Shown one piece after another: positions 18,504-27,795 of a stretch of 64,000 nucleotides of DNA. Position 1 is the stretch's first letter, and the number at the start of each line of letters is the position of its first letter. A model generated the notes under the pieces. That model saw only the letters and a program-made list of their open reading frames with translations, was not told the DNA's origin and ran no database searches. The translations under genes and the position numbers were made by a program. The DNA is from Candidatus Heimdallarchaeum endolithica (GTDB lineage Archaea; Asgardarchaeota; Heimdallarchaeia; Heimdallarchaeales; Heimdallarchaeaceae), in the NCBI GenBank assembly GCA_021513715.1, contig CP084167.1, positions 1,504,571 to 1,568,570 on the forward strand, given 5' to 3'.

Positions 18504-19544
18504 ATGAAAGAAGGAAAACTACCAATACCAAAACTTCACGAGATTCTAGAGCTAAAAGGAGCAAAAAACAGTGGTATAATATCTGCAGGAATAGTTGGAC
18601 ATGATGTCGCAGTAATTGATATTCAGTCTGCTAAAGAACAAGCATATAAATTTTATAACAATGAATCAGACATTTTATTAGTTGAAAAATCAGACCCTAT
18701 CACTTTTCCAACTCCAAATCCAGGATATTACTCTGTAGTAGTAAATTCTAATGATATTGCTTGTTCAGGAGGAATACCTTATGGTTTCTTGATAACAATT
18801 ATTGCTCCCCCAGACACAACTTTTGAACAAATCAAAGTAATTCAAAAAGAAACTCACAAACAATGTAAAGAGTTTAACATTTCTATCCTTGGAGGGCATA
18901 CTGAAATATCACAATCAGTAAACACGATTATTATTTCAGGACACATGCTTGGTTTTGTTCCAAAGGATTTCCTTGTTCCAAATAGCTTATCACCAGGGAA
19001 CAAAATTATTGCATTGGGTTATTCTGGTAAAGAAGGAACAAATATATTGATTGAAGAAGTAGGAGAAGCAATATATAAAAAATTTACAAAAAAAGAGATA
19101 GCTGAATGGAAAGAAAAAAATTCAGATATTAGTATTCTTAATATTGCTCTTGAACTAAATAGGTTATTTAAACCGAGATTATTACATGATCCTACAGAAG
19201 GAGGTATTTTTGGTGCATTATATGAAATAGTTGCAACAACAGGATTAGGCATCAAACTAGATAACCTTCCCCCTCTTTCAAACGTTACAAAAAAACTATC
19301 GGAATTGTTGAATTTTAATCCTTATAGATTAATTTCGTCTGGAGGACTAATTATTGCAGTAGAAGAAGAAAAAGCATCAAAGATAATAGAATTCTTAAGG
19401 ATGCGAAATTATCCTGCGGAAATAATAGGAACAGTAATAACAAGTGACAAAAAATTGGTTTATAAAGAAGAAGAACTTCTTCCTCCTGAAGGTGATGATA
19501 TTATTATAGCTCTAAATAATCTCAAGAAAAAAAGTGATGAATAA
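18504..19544 (+). CDS. AIR synthase/HypE-superfamily protein
   Basis: 346 residues with the two-domain PurM fold. The N-terminal ATP-binding part has 'DPITFPTPNPGYYSVVVNSND' and a glycine-rich 'SILGGHTE'. The C-terminal part has 'RLLHDPTEGGIFGALYEI', a strong family signature. HypE, SelD, ThiL and PurM share this fold; the 'HDPTEGG' wording and length are closest to HypE-like archaeal proteins. No hydrogenase gene is nearby, so a hydrogenase-maturation role is not supported by context. Its stop overlaps the bud32 start by one base, so the two are likely co-translated. Confidence 0.8.
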   Translation: MKEGKLPIPKLHEILELKGAKNSGIISAGIVGHDVAVIDIQSAKEQAYKFYNNESDILLVEKSDPITFPTPNPGYYSVVVNSNDIACSGGIPYGFLITIIAPPDTTFEQIKVIQKETHKQCKEFNISILGGHTEISQSVNTIIISGHMLGFVPKDFLVPNSLSPGNKIIALGYSGKEGTNILIEEVGEAIYKKFTKKEIAEWKEKNSDISILNIALELNRLFKPRLLHDPTEGGIFGALYEIVATTGLGIKLDNLPPLSNVTKKLSELLNFNPYRLISSGGLIIAVEEEKASKIIEFLRMRNYPAEIIGTVITSDKKLVYKEEELLPPEGDDIIIALNNLKKKSDE

Positions 19545-20218
19545 TGGAACAAAAAACTGACTATGATTATGATTTTTGGGGAGCAGAAGCAGAATTAACA
19601 AAGATTAAATGGTTTGGGTTAGAATCCATAAAGAAAGTAAGAATTTCAAAAAAATATAGAATTTCTGAAATTGATGAAATATTAAGAAAAAAACGGACAA
19701 TCACAGAAGCAAAACTTCTAATTTCAGCAAAAAAAGCCAAAGTGCAGACTCCTTTTGTATATGATATTGAGACAAAAAAAAGAACAATAATCATGGAATT
19801 TATTAATGGAACTAAAGTCAAAGATTTTTTGAAATCTAAAGAAATTGATAAGAAAGTTAAAAGGGAATTAATGGAAGAGATAGGAAAAAAAGTAGGATTA
19901 CTTCACTCAAATGGTTTGATCCATGGAGATCTAACTACCAGCAATATTCTCATCAAGAATAACAAACTAGTGTTCATTGATTTTGGTTTGGGAAAGTTTT
20001 CAAATGAAATTGAAGATAAAGCTGTAGATGTTCTACTTATGAAAAAATGTTTAACCAGTACTCACGCAGAGGATAATAAGGAATACTTTTATGCTTTTCA
20101 AAAAGGATATATATCAACTTATATCAAAGGAAGTGAAATATTAAAACGTGCTCTAAAGGTCGAAGCAAGGGGAAGACATCTAAAAGAGTCAGATGTAATT
20201 TCAGAATACATACTTTAA
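19544..20218 (+). CDS. bud32: KEOPS subunit Bud32 (Kae1-associated kinase/ATPase)
   Basis: A small atypical RIO/piD261-type kinase that acts with Kae1 in t6A tRNA modification. The 224 residues contain 'GAEAELTKIKW' at the start (shortened N-lobe), the catalytic loop 'LIHGDLTTSNILIKN' (about residue 125) and 'VFIDFGLGKFSNEIEDKAVD', the Bud32-specific DFG region. It forms its own gene rather than the Kae1-Bud32 fusion found in some archaea. Kae1 lies about 1.3 kb away on the other strand, across a radical SAM gene. Its start overlaps the AIRS-like stop. Confidence 0.94.
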   Translation: MEQKTDYDYDFWGAEAELTKIKWFGLESIKKVRISKKYRISEIDEILRKKRTITEAKLLISAKKAKVQTPFVYDIETKKRTIIMEFINGTKVKDFLKSKEIDKKVKRELMEEIGKKVGLLHSNGLIHGDLTTSNILIKNNKLVFIDFGLGKFSNEIEDKAVDVLLMKKCLTSTHAEDNKEYFYAFQKGYISTYIKGSEILKRALKVEARGRHLKESDVISEYIL

Positions 20219-20226
20219 ATATAGAA

Positions 20227-21531
20227 TCATATTTTTCTAATAATTGGTAACGAATTTATTTTTTTTATTATTTTCCACGTTTCTTCTGCATATTTCTCTT
20301 GATGTGTCCAATTACCCTCTATTAATTTTTGTTTTGATAGTTTTCCTAATTCTTTTCTTATTTTTTTGGAAGTCTTACCAACTGGAGCATTTGCTAATTT
20401 TGAACCTGGTAAAGGCATAAAAACATGTGCTCTAATTTTTGCTCCTATTTTACTAAGAGATTTAATAACTTCGATAGATTGCAATTCATCTGATTCTGTA
20501 GCATCTGGTAACCCAAAAATAAAGTCTACAATTGGCACAAAACCTGCATCACGGATATGTTTTATTGCTCTTATCCCTTCTTCTACAGAATGCCCTCTAT
20601 GGTACATTCTTAAAATTTTATCACTCCCAGATTGTAACCCTATAGCTATTTTATTATTAGAAACTATTTTTTTTAATTTAGTCATGATGCTTTTAGTAAC
20701 AGTTTCTGGTCTGACTTCTCCGGGAAAAGTCCCGAAAAAGACTCTTCTTATTCCATCTGTATTTTTTATTCTTGTGAGTAAATCTATTATTGCCTCTTCA
20801 TTAATCTCTTTTGGATTTCGAGATAAATAACCAAAAGAATTTGGAGTAATAAATCTTATATCATCTAATTTATGTTTTCCCATCCATTGAACAGTCTCCA
20901 ATATCACATCTGGTGACCTATGTCGTGTTTTTCTGTTAAATATACTTGGAACTTGACAGAATGCACACCCAAAAGAGCAACCTCTTGTAATTTCCAAGGG
21001 CGGAAATAATTTTCTCTTTCTTGAGATCATTGGGTAGCTATCTAAATTTATTTGAGGAGGAGAAGGATTAACAATTAGTTTTTCTTTATTTTCAGTTAAA
21101 TAAGCTATTCCTGGTGTTTTTTCTAATTTCTCTTGATTTAACCATTTTTCTAAAAAAAGAGAAAATGATAATTCTCCTTCACCGATAAAAGCATAGTCAA
21201 ATCCAAGTCTTAAAGTGCTCATAGGGTCTCCAGTAGAGTGACTCCCTCCTGCGATAAACATAATTCTTTTCAAATCTTGAGTTTTTAGGTTAATGTACAG
21301 TTCATTCATAGCAGAATATATTTTTTCCAGTTGTGCAGTTCTAAAGGAAAAAGCAATAATCACTCTATAATATTTTTTTAAGTATGATTGTGTCTTTTTG
21401 CTGTCGACATCTGATTCAAGTATAAGATCAAACCCACAGAGTTTTTCATTTTGGTCTATTGCTGCAACTAGTGGAGTAATACTATAGAAATTCTTTTTCT
21501 CAAGACTAAAAATAAGGGCAGAGTTGTTCAA
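20227..21531 (-). CDS. B12-binding-type/radical SAM protein, MJ_1487-like
   Basis: 434 residues. The N-terminal 160 residues resemble a cobalamin-binding-like fold ('FIAGGSHSTGDPMSTLRLGFDYAFIG' region), the usual partner of this radical SAM class. The 4Fe-4S motif is CSFGCAFC (CxxxCxxC, about residue 185). Later segments such as 'IGLQSGSDKILRMYHRGHS' and 'DFIFGLPD' match methylthiotransferase-like radical SAM barrels. No TRAM domain is visible. Its start overlaps the kae1 stop by 4 bases (ATGA), implying translational coupling. The substrate is unknown; proximity to tRNA-modification genes makes an RNA substrate worth considering. Confidence 0.85.
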   Translation of the reverse strand: MNNSALIFSLEKKNFYSITPLVAAIDQNEKLCGFDLILESDVDSKKTQSYLKKYYRVIIAFSFRTAQLEKIYSAMNELYINLKTQDLKRIMFIAGGSHSTGDPMSTLRLGFDYAFIGEGELSFSLFLEKWLNQEKLEKTPGIAYLTENKEKLIVNPSPPQINLDSYPMISRKRKLFPPLEITRGCSFGCAFCQVPSIFNRKTRHRSPDVILETVQWMGKHKLDDIRFITPNSFGYLSRNPKEINEEAIIDLLTRIKNTDGIRRVFFGTFPGEVRPETVTKSIMTKLKKIVSNNKIAIGLQSGSDKILRMYHRGHSVEEGIRAIKHIRDAGFVPIVDFIFGLPDATESDELQSIEVIKSLSKIGAKIRAHVFMPLPGSKLANAPVGKTSKKIRKELGKLSKQKLIEGNWTHQEKYAEETWKIIKKINSLPIIRKI

Positions 21532-22532
21532 TTTTCATTTCTCCAGTTAACAACTACATCTTCAACTCTATAATGTTGATCAACAATTGTTTCTTTTAGG
21601 GGAGTAGAATACCCTCTACTATACATTATAAGCCCTAACCAAGCGATCATTAATCCGTTATCAATTGCTAAACTAGGTTCTAAACCAAAAAATCTTGACT
21701 CATGGGATTCTGCCATAACTTTTAGCATTTCTTTTAGTCGATTGTTTGAAGCAACCCCCCCACATACTAACACTTCATTTTTTTTGGTATGTGCTAATGC
21801 CCTTTCAGTAACTTCAACTAGCATTGCAAAAACAGTCTCTTGCAAACTATAAGACAAATCCTCAAGAGTATATTCTTTTTTCTTAATCAACTTAGAAATA
21901 TGTGTTAAAATACCAGAAAAAGACACATCCATTCCTTTTATAACATAAGGAATTGGAATATATTTTGTACCCTTTTCTGCCAATAATTCGATTACACGCC
22001 CCATTGGAGCTTTTTTATCACTTAAACCAGCATTTCTTCCAAAAACATCCAAACAATTTCCGACAGGAATATCGATAGTTTCCCCAAAAACACGATATCT
22101 ACCTTCACTAAAAGCAATTATTTGTGTGTTTCCTCCTGAAACATACAAAACAACAGGATCCACCATATTCCCTACCAATCGTCCGATTTCAACATGAGCT
22201 ATAGGGTGGTTTACACCTACTAATGGTTTTTCGTACTTTAGCGCTAGTGTTCTTGCAGCAACTGCACCTACTCTAAGGCAAGGGCCCAACCCTGGACCTT
22301 TTGTAAAAGAGACAATATCTATATCATCCATAGTAAGTTTAGAAATATTAAGTGCTTCATTTATCACATCAGGAATATTTTTAGCATGAAATTCAGATGC
22401 CTCACGAGGATGAATACCTGAACCTAATGGGGGTTTGTAGGTTCTTCTGATATTTGCAAGTATTTTTCCATCGTTATCTATTATTCCAACTCCTAATTTG
22501 TCAGCAGAGCTTTCAATACCGAGAGATAACAT
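21528..22532 (-). CDS. kae1: KEOPS subunit Kae1 (t6A synthase)
   Basis: Transfers the threonylcarbamoyl group to A37 of tRNA. The 334 residues begin 'MLSLGIESSADKLGVGII' (archaeal Kae1 start) and include the metal-binding His pair in 'GVNHPIAHVEIG' (about residue 108), the ATP-binding 'VLYVSGGNTQII', and 'VLVCGGVASNNRL' near the end. Length is typical of stand-alone archaeal Kae1. It is the first gene of a two-gene minus-strand unit with the radical SAM gene. Confidence 0.96.
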   Translation of the reverse strand: MLSLGIESSADKLGVGIIDNDGKILANIRRTYKPPLGSGIHPREASEFHAKNIPDVINEALNISKLTMDDIDIVSFTKGPGLGPCLRVGAVAARTLALKYEKPLVGVNHPIAHVEIGRLVGNMVDPVVLYVSGGNTQIIAFSEGRYRVFGETIDIPVGNCLDVFGRNAGLSDKKAPMGRVIELLAEKGTKYIPIPYVIKGMDVSFSGILTHISKLIKKKEYTLEDLSYSLQETVFAMLVEVTERALAHTKKNEVLVCGGVASNNRLKEMLKVMAESHESRFFGLEPSLAIDNGLMIAWLGLIMYSRGYSTPLKETIVDQHYRVEDVVVNWRNEN

Positions 22533-22629
22533 ATTATTTACTCACGATAACCACTTAATATTACACTTAAAAAGATATTTCTGTAAAAGTAGGTTAATAT
22601 TTTAATATTAGAAAGATATTTTGAAAATA

Positions 22630-23511
22630 ATGAATAGATTCTTTTTGATTATTTATCCTTGGGATTCTATTGATAAAAAAAATGAAAAAAAGAAGAATTT
22701 GACAGGTACTTTTCTCATGATGTCGTTATCAGGAATATATTCATTCATTTTGATAAGTTTAATTTTGAGAAATATATTACCTATAATTTCTAAATCAGAG
22801 TATGAGCTTCTAGGTAAAAACAGCATAACATTAAGATTCTTAAATTCTGTTTTTTCTAAAGGTTGGGAATTCGCCCTTATTTTTATCTTTTTAGTTATCT
22901 CTTATATTCTAATTTATATCTATAACCTTAATATTAAACGAACAACCATTCAATTTCTTTTTTCAAAAATAAAAGCTACAAAAGAATACTATGATTCTCT
23001 GTATCGTGTGATTGTTATAATTTGTAAAGAATTTATTGAAGTCATTTTCATTGCGCTATTTAATTTCATTATTGCAGAAATATTAACTCTTGGATTGGTT
23101 TCAATAGTTTCTACGATTGCTATTTCTTTAGTTCTTAACTCTAGCCTTTCTGTTTATGGTGTAGCCTTAGCTACAGGAATCATTGTTCATATCCTCACTT
23201 ATCCAATCATGAATGTTTTGTACTTTCTTATTCTTATAAAAGAAAAAAAAGAGAAAACAGTTTTCGAGCGTTTAGATCATGAAAAAATAGACTTTGAATT
23301 GGAAAATTGGAGAGATCTCACATGGGGAAAGAAAGGCTATTCTTATGATTGGAAGGATGAAGAATATGCACCTTTCATCTGTCCAAATTGTAATTCCGTT
23401 ATCTCAAGCAATTTAGTTATTTGCCCAATTTGTGGTACAAACGTAGTTGAATTATTAGAAAAAATTATTGAAGAAGAACAGCAAAAAGAAGAACAGCAAA
23501 AAGAAGAATAA
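22630..23511 (+). CDS. Yip1-like membrane protein with C-terminal zinc ribbon
   Basis: About 293 residues from the ATG at 22630; a TTG at 22621 is also possible. Hydrophobic segments lie at about 27-50, 73-98, 128-150, 152-178 and 180-205, a five-helix pattern like Yip1-domain proteins. The soluble C-terminus carries a two-knuckle zinc ribbon (CPNC ... CPIC, about 255-272) and a Glu/Gln tail. In eukaryotes Yip1 proteins bind Rab GTPases; here the next gene, convergent and 16 bases away, is a small-GTPase-domain protein. The Yip1 assignment rests on topology and needs a profile search. Confidence 0.6.
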   Translation: MNRFFLIIYPWDSIDKKNEKKKNLTGTFLMMSLSGIYSFILISLILRNILPIISKSEYELLGKNSITLRFLNSVFSKGWEFALIFIFLVISYILIYIYNLNIKRTTIQFLFSKIKATKEYYDSLYRVIVIICKEFIEVIFIALFNFIIAEILTLGLVSIVSTIAISLVLNSSLSVYGVALATGIIVHILTYPIMNVLYFLILIKEKKEKTVFERLDHEKIDFELENWRDLTWGKKGYSYDWKDEEYAPFICPNCNSVISSNLVICPICGTNVVELLEKIIEEEQQKEEQQKEE

Positions 23512-23526
23512 GGAAATTAGTTCAAA

Positions 23527-24771
23527 TTATATAGCCGTTGGAAACTTTGCATAGCTTCTAAACTCTATCCAATCTTCTAAGTGCCTGTTAATTATATTTT
23601 CTATTTCATCTTGATCTAGTTTTCTTGCAACTGATTCATCAGATGTTAATAAAGCCATAATATATCTTTCATTTTTAAATTCTAGATCTCGTAGTATGAA
23701 AATTTCATTTGTTTTTTCTTCATCATCTAGAACGTATCTTCTTATTCTTAGAAAAGGTTCTCTCATATTTGCTATAGTTTCAATTGCTTCATAGTATGCA
23801 TTATGGGATAGTTCTTCTAGTTTCTCATTTTTTGAGTATTGAGCAAAGCAGATATTACTTCTAAAATCATATAAACCAAAGAATTCTGCATTAAGAGTTT
23901 CAGCTACTTGTTTTGATGCATTTGCGATATAATCTTGAATTAAACTTATGTTTCTAAATATGTGTGAAAAAGCACCTAGTATGGAAGAACGTATATGAAC
24001 GCTCGTTCTAAAGATTCCTTTTGCTGGATCAAATGAAGGAACATTAGAATGTAAATATTGCACCATTGAACCAAATATTGAATTAGCTTTTTCACTTAAG
24101 ACAAAATCAGGGTCAGATTTGTGGAAGAATATAGTCCATGGAACATCTAACCTTAGTTTTTGAGTAACATTAACTATTTGTTTTAAATATTCAAAACTTT
24201 CTTCATATCTATCTTCCGCTTGAACATCTACCACATAAATAATTGTATCTGTTCCGATAAAATACTGTTCAGGATTATTGAGATAGTCATCTCTGTATAT
24301 TTTTTGTCCTCCTAATTCATGTAAGTGAATATCAAGACCAAAAACCTCTAACTTTCCACGTAAAAGCCCTCTTGTAGGAGTTAAAGCATTTAACTTCTGG
24401 AAAAGCAGAGAAAAAGCTCCTCTGTGTTTCAAAGCAATGGAAAGTGAGGTTTTTCCTACATTATCTATCCCTGCTAAAATAATTTTAGCTCCTGTGGTTA
24501 TTTTTTCAGTTTTCTCCACAAGCAAAAGTTTGCTTGCAGCAATCCAACTATCTATACGCTCTTTTGGAAAAAGTTTTGACAGTTCATTGTAATGTTTATT
24601 CCACTCCTTTGCCAATTTTTCAATTGTTTCTAAACCAAAATTCTCAAGAGACTTAACCTCACTTTCTCTAATATCTAAGAGGGCTATTACTGGTAAATCA
24701 GCTAAATTAGTTTCTTTTCTATAATCCTCTTTTAACAGCTTTTCTTTTATATCTAACACTTTTTTCACCAA
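23527..24771 (-). CDS. Gtr/Arf-like GTPase with N-terminal HhH-like and C-terminal longin/roadblock-like domains
   Basis: 414 residues. Residues 25-65 look like a helix-hairpin-helix ('LLDIRESEVKSLENFGLETI'). The GTPase domain follows: P-loop GIDNVGKTS (101-109), a switch-region Thr in 'LTPTRGLLRG', G3 HELGGQK, and 'FFHKSD' in place of NKxD. The 'ELGGQ' G3 with an aromatic switch resembles Arf/Rag types. The C-terminal 150 residues ('FFGLYDFRSNICFAQYSKNE' onward) resemble a longin/roadblock domain, as in eukaryotic Rag/Gtr proteins. It is probably a membrane-linked signalling or trafficking GTPase; the partner may be the convergent Yip1-like protein. Confidence 0.85.
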   Translation of the reverse strand: MVKKVLDIKEKLLKEDYRKETNLADLPVIALLDIRESEVKSLENFGLETIEKLAKEWNKHYNELSKLFPKERIDSWIAASKLLLVEKTEKITTGAKIILAGIDNVGKTSLSIALKHRGAFSLLFQKLNALTPTRGLLRGKLEVFGLDIHLHELGGQKIYRDDYLNNPEQYFIGTDTIIYVVDVQAEDRYEESFEYLKQIVNVTQKLRLDVPWTIFFHKSDPDFVLSEKANSIFGSMVQYLHSNVPSFDPAKGIFRTSVHIRSSILGAFSHIFRNISLIQDYIANASKQVAETLNAEFFGLYDFRSNICFAQYSKNEKLEELSHNAYYEAIETIANMREPFLRIRRYVLDDEEKTNEIFILRDLEFKNERYIMALLTSDESVARKLDQDEIENIINRHLEDWIEFRSYAKFPTAI

Positions 24772-24944
24772 ATTCTGCGAAATAATTACACGTAAGAGCG
24801 CTTGAAATATAGTTGTCTAACTATCAAAATAAGTATTTTGTTTCTATTACTAAGAATATTAAAAAAAAGAGAGAAATAAATTAAGGAAAACAAAAACAAT
24901 CTAAAAAAAAATAGAACTTACGACGGAAAAGTTAAAAAGATTTT

Positions 24945-26954
24945 ATGTTTTTTACGGATAAACAGCAACGAATGGAGAAAAGAAAATTGCGTGCACGTAG
25001 ATTAAACAAAATACTGTTGATTACATTATTATTAATTACCACTTTTTCGGTAAGCATATTTGGAAGAGCATATTTTTCTTCAGTTAGTGATTTTGGAAAG
25101 ACAGACCCAAATTATTCGATAAATAATATCGTAGCTTTTGACACCAATGAGCCCATAATTGACGGGAATTTAGAAACTTATGAAGGAGAGTGGGCTAATG
25201 CTACAGTTTATAGTAATATCATAGATGGGATAAACTATACTATTACTTTAAAAGCCAATGAAACTCATCTTTTCTTTGGAATAAGTTATGAAACCAATTT
25301 GTTTGTCGAACTTACAGAATCTAACGCAAGCATCCCTCACACCTGGTATACAATTGTCTTTGATAGCAATTTTGACAAAGAATTTGGAACAGAACTAGTC
25401 CCTGAAGACACAATCCTATTTAACTATCAAGAAAAGGATGCTACAGATGCTACTTTAAACGGAACAGAAACAAATTCATTGACTTTAGATGAAGAACTAG
25501 GAGGAGAAGACAATACTGTTGGAGCAATGCAAACAGATCTTTTTGTTGAAGAATACACAGTAACAATTGAAATAGCTAAAGAATTAAATTCAGGAGATAA
25601 AAAAGGAAATGACATATCTCTACACCCAAGCGATGCAATTCTATTTGCTTTAATTCCATTTGCTAATCATACAAATATATTCAACAATACTGAGGTTCCC
25701 ACTTTACAATGGAATTCTTTGAGACTAGAACCCACACAGGAGTTCTACTCTTATGTAAAAAATACTGAAGATTTATCAGTAGTAACTTATATTACAGATT
25801 CAGTAAGATCTAATAAAAAAGATTTTAATTCAATAGGACACATGTTAGAAGCCTATCAACTAAATTCTCAGTTGGCAGATAAAAATAACTTTGAGATCAC
25901 AACAGAAAATCTTAACGATGTTGATCTATTTATTATGGCAGGAAATCAAAAATCTTTAACATCTAGCCAAATTGCAGTATTACGTTCATATTTGACTAGT
26001 GGAGGCAGCATACTTCTTATTGCAGATGAAGTAAAAAATGAGAGTTCAATTAACGAATTATTAAGAATGTTTAATATGGAATTTTACAATGCAACACTTT
26101 ACTCCAACAATACTGCAATAAATGATTCTCTTACTTTTGATCAAACAGCCCTTGCACAATTAGATTATCTACAAGAGGATAGCGTATTTACTGAAACTAC
26201 ATTCGACAACGTCTTTTACACAGGTACTGCAATAAAAAATATCTCAACTTATGGAGAAAATATTTTGTTTGGTCAAGATGCAGACTTATATCCTATTCTT
26301 TCCAAAGAAGGAGAATTTTTCATCAATCTAGGTGAAAAAACAACTTATAATAGTTCAGAAGATATCCCAATAAATAATGCAATATTACAAACTGCTTTAG
26401 AACTAAAATATGGAGGAAAAATGATAGTTTCTGCATCCTCTGACATGTACAATTCTACAAATCTTGTTTTTGGTTCAAATAAAATGTTACTTCTTAAAGA
26501 GATTCAGTGGTTACTTAATTTCAGATTTAGGATAAACTACGAAAACTTTAATGTCCCTCAAACAAAAGTTACAGAAGGCAATCCAATTGAAATGAATATT
26601 AGTGTCACAGGAAATAATGATACAGTTTTGGCAGATGTAGAAGTGCAAGGAAGAGTGCTTGTTCTCAAATCAGTTGTTTCATCTGTTACATTAAATGTTT
26701 CAGATAACAACATTGACTTCTATGGACAAATTGTTCCAAAAACTAAAGCTTCTTGGGTTGATGTTGAGATACTGATGCATAAGAGAGGATATGGATACAA
26801 CTACACTGAACTAGTAGAAATTCTAATTGAGAAACAAATAGAGATTCCAATAGCAATAGATTATGTATCTTTAATAATATTTATAGCTTCAATAGGATTG
26901 GCTATAATAGGAATAATAACCCTAAAAAGGCACAAGATTCGAAAAGAAGAATAG
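24945..26954 (+). CDS. Membrane-anchored surface protein, DOMON-like plus GldG-like domains
   Basis: 669 residues. A basic N-terminus (MEKRKLRARR) precedes a signal-anchor helix (about 26-48). Residues 65-240 look like a CBM9/DOMON-type beta sandwich ('EPIIDGNLETYEGEWANATV'). Residues 265-540 contain an alpha/beta region ('DVDLFIMAGNQKSLTSSQIAVLRSYLTSGG') like DUF4350/GldG extracellular domains. A beta-rich region is followed by a C-terminal membrane helix (about 643-662) and a basic tail. Many Asn-x-Ser/Thr sites fit an N-glycosylated surface protein. Start is ATG at 24945; ATG at 24972 is an alternative. Confidence 0.72.
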   Translation: MFFTDKQQRMEKRKLRARRLNKILLITLLLITTFSVSIFGRAYFSSVSDFGKTDPNYSINNIVAFDTNEPIIDGNLETYEGEWANATVYSNIIDGINYTITLKANETHLFFGISYETNLFVELTESNASIPHTWYTIVFDSNFDKEFGTELVPEDTILFNYQEKDATDATLNGTETNSLTLDEELGGEDNTVGAMQTDLFVEEYTVTIEIAKELNSGDKKGNDISLHPSDAILFALIPFANHTNIFNNTEVPTLQWNSLRLEPTQEFYSYVKNTEDLSVVTYITDSVRSNKKDFNSIGHMLEAYQLNSQLADKNNFEITTENLNDVDLFIMAGNQKSLTSSQIAVLRSYLTSGGSILLIADEVKNESSINELLRMFNMEFYNATLYSNNTAINDSLTFDQTALAQLDYLQEDSVFTETTFDNVFYTGTAIKNISTYGENILFGQDADLYPILSKEGEFFINLGEKTTYNSSEDIPINNAILQTALELKYGGKMIVSASSDMYNSTNLVFGSNKMLLLKEIQWLLNFRFRINYENFNVPQTKVTEGNPIEMNISVTGNNDTVLADVEVQGRVLVLKSVVSSVTLNVSDNNIDFYGQIVPKTKASWVDVEILMHKRGYGYNYTELVEILIEKQIEIPIAIDYVSLIIFIASIGLAIIGIITLKRHKIRKEE

Positions 26955-27082
26955 TTGTCACAATTATTTTTTACTTTTTTTACTTTTTAAAAAGCTAGTT
27001 TATGTTTTATCTTGGAAACAACTATTTTAATGAATAATGATAGTAGGTAAAATTTTTATTTTTATAGAGGATAGAAGAAGTT

Positions 27083-27784
27083 ATGTCAGAAATTCAAAGA
27101 AAAATAGATCTGCTCATATCAGAGGCAAATGCCCATTATGAAACTAAACGGTATAAGGATGCTGCAAAAACTTTTGCTCATTTAATCGATTTAACATTAA
27201 AAAATAACGATCCTGAGGAAGCAATATATTTTGGTTATCGTGTTGCAGACTGTTGGAAAAAAGAGAAAAATGAATTAAATAGAGCAAAAACCTTCAAACT
27301 CATTTCAGAAATAGCTAACTCTTCAACTGCATTAGTATCGGAGAGTTATGCAAAAAGAACAAAAAATCTACAAGAAAAGGCAGAATCACTAATTATAGCT
27401 GGTGAATCTTATTTCGCTAGTAATAAAACAAAAGCAAAAGAAAAAATAAAAGAAGCAATAGTTATCCTTGAAACAATAGAAAAAAAGACAACAAAATTGG
27501 AAAAGAAAGAAGAGATTTTAAATGAGATAGTAAAAGCTATCAGACTTACTGGTAATACTAGAAAACTAAAGTCTATTAATACAAAACTAATATCTCTAAA
27601 AAAGGAAATAGCCGAGAAAGCTCTAAAAGAGGGAGGACAAACTAATTTGTTAACTGCACTCCGTGAATTTGAAGATATTATTCAGATTTATGAGGAAAAT
27701 AAAATCCCAAAAGATAGTGATATAATTTCAAAAATTAAAATGATCAAACAAAAAGTCGAGGATTATGATCCATTCTCAACTTAG
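27083..27784 (+). CDS. Helical, TPR-like protein of unknown function
   Basis: 233 residues, nearly all helical and highly charged. The first 80 residues look like two TPR-type helical hairpins ('ANAHYETKRYKDAAKTFAHL', 'DPEEAIYFGYRVADCWKK'). A Lys/Glu-rich helical section follows (about 100-215). No catalytic motif is seen. It lies 11 bases upstream of a multi-pass membrane protein and the two are probably one transcript, so it could be a cytoplasmic partner of that protein. The function is not known. Confidence 0.7.
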   Translation: MSEIQRKIDLLISEANAHYETKRYKDAAKTFAHLIDLTLKNNDPEEAIYFGYRVADCWKKEKNELNRAKTFKLISEIANSSTALVSESYAKRTKNLQEKAESLIIAGESYFASNKTKAKEKIKEAIVILETIEKKTTKLEKKEEILNEIVKAIRLTGNTRKLKSINTKLISLKKEIAEKALKEGGQTNLLTALREFEDIIQIYEENKIPKDSDIISKIKMIKQKVEDYDPFST

Positions 27785-27795
27785 ACTCTTTAAAA

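Noticed and set aside
18504..19544. Calling hydrogenase maturation HypE
   Set aside because: The superfamily is clear, but no HypA-D/F or hydrogenase genes are near, so only the superfamily is given.
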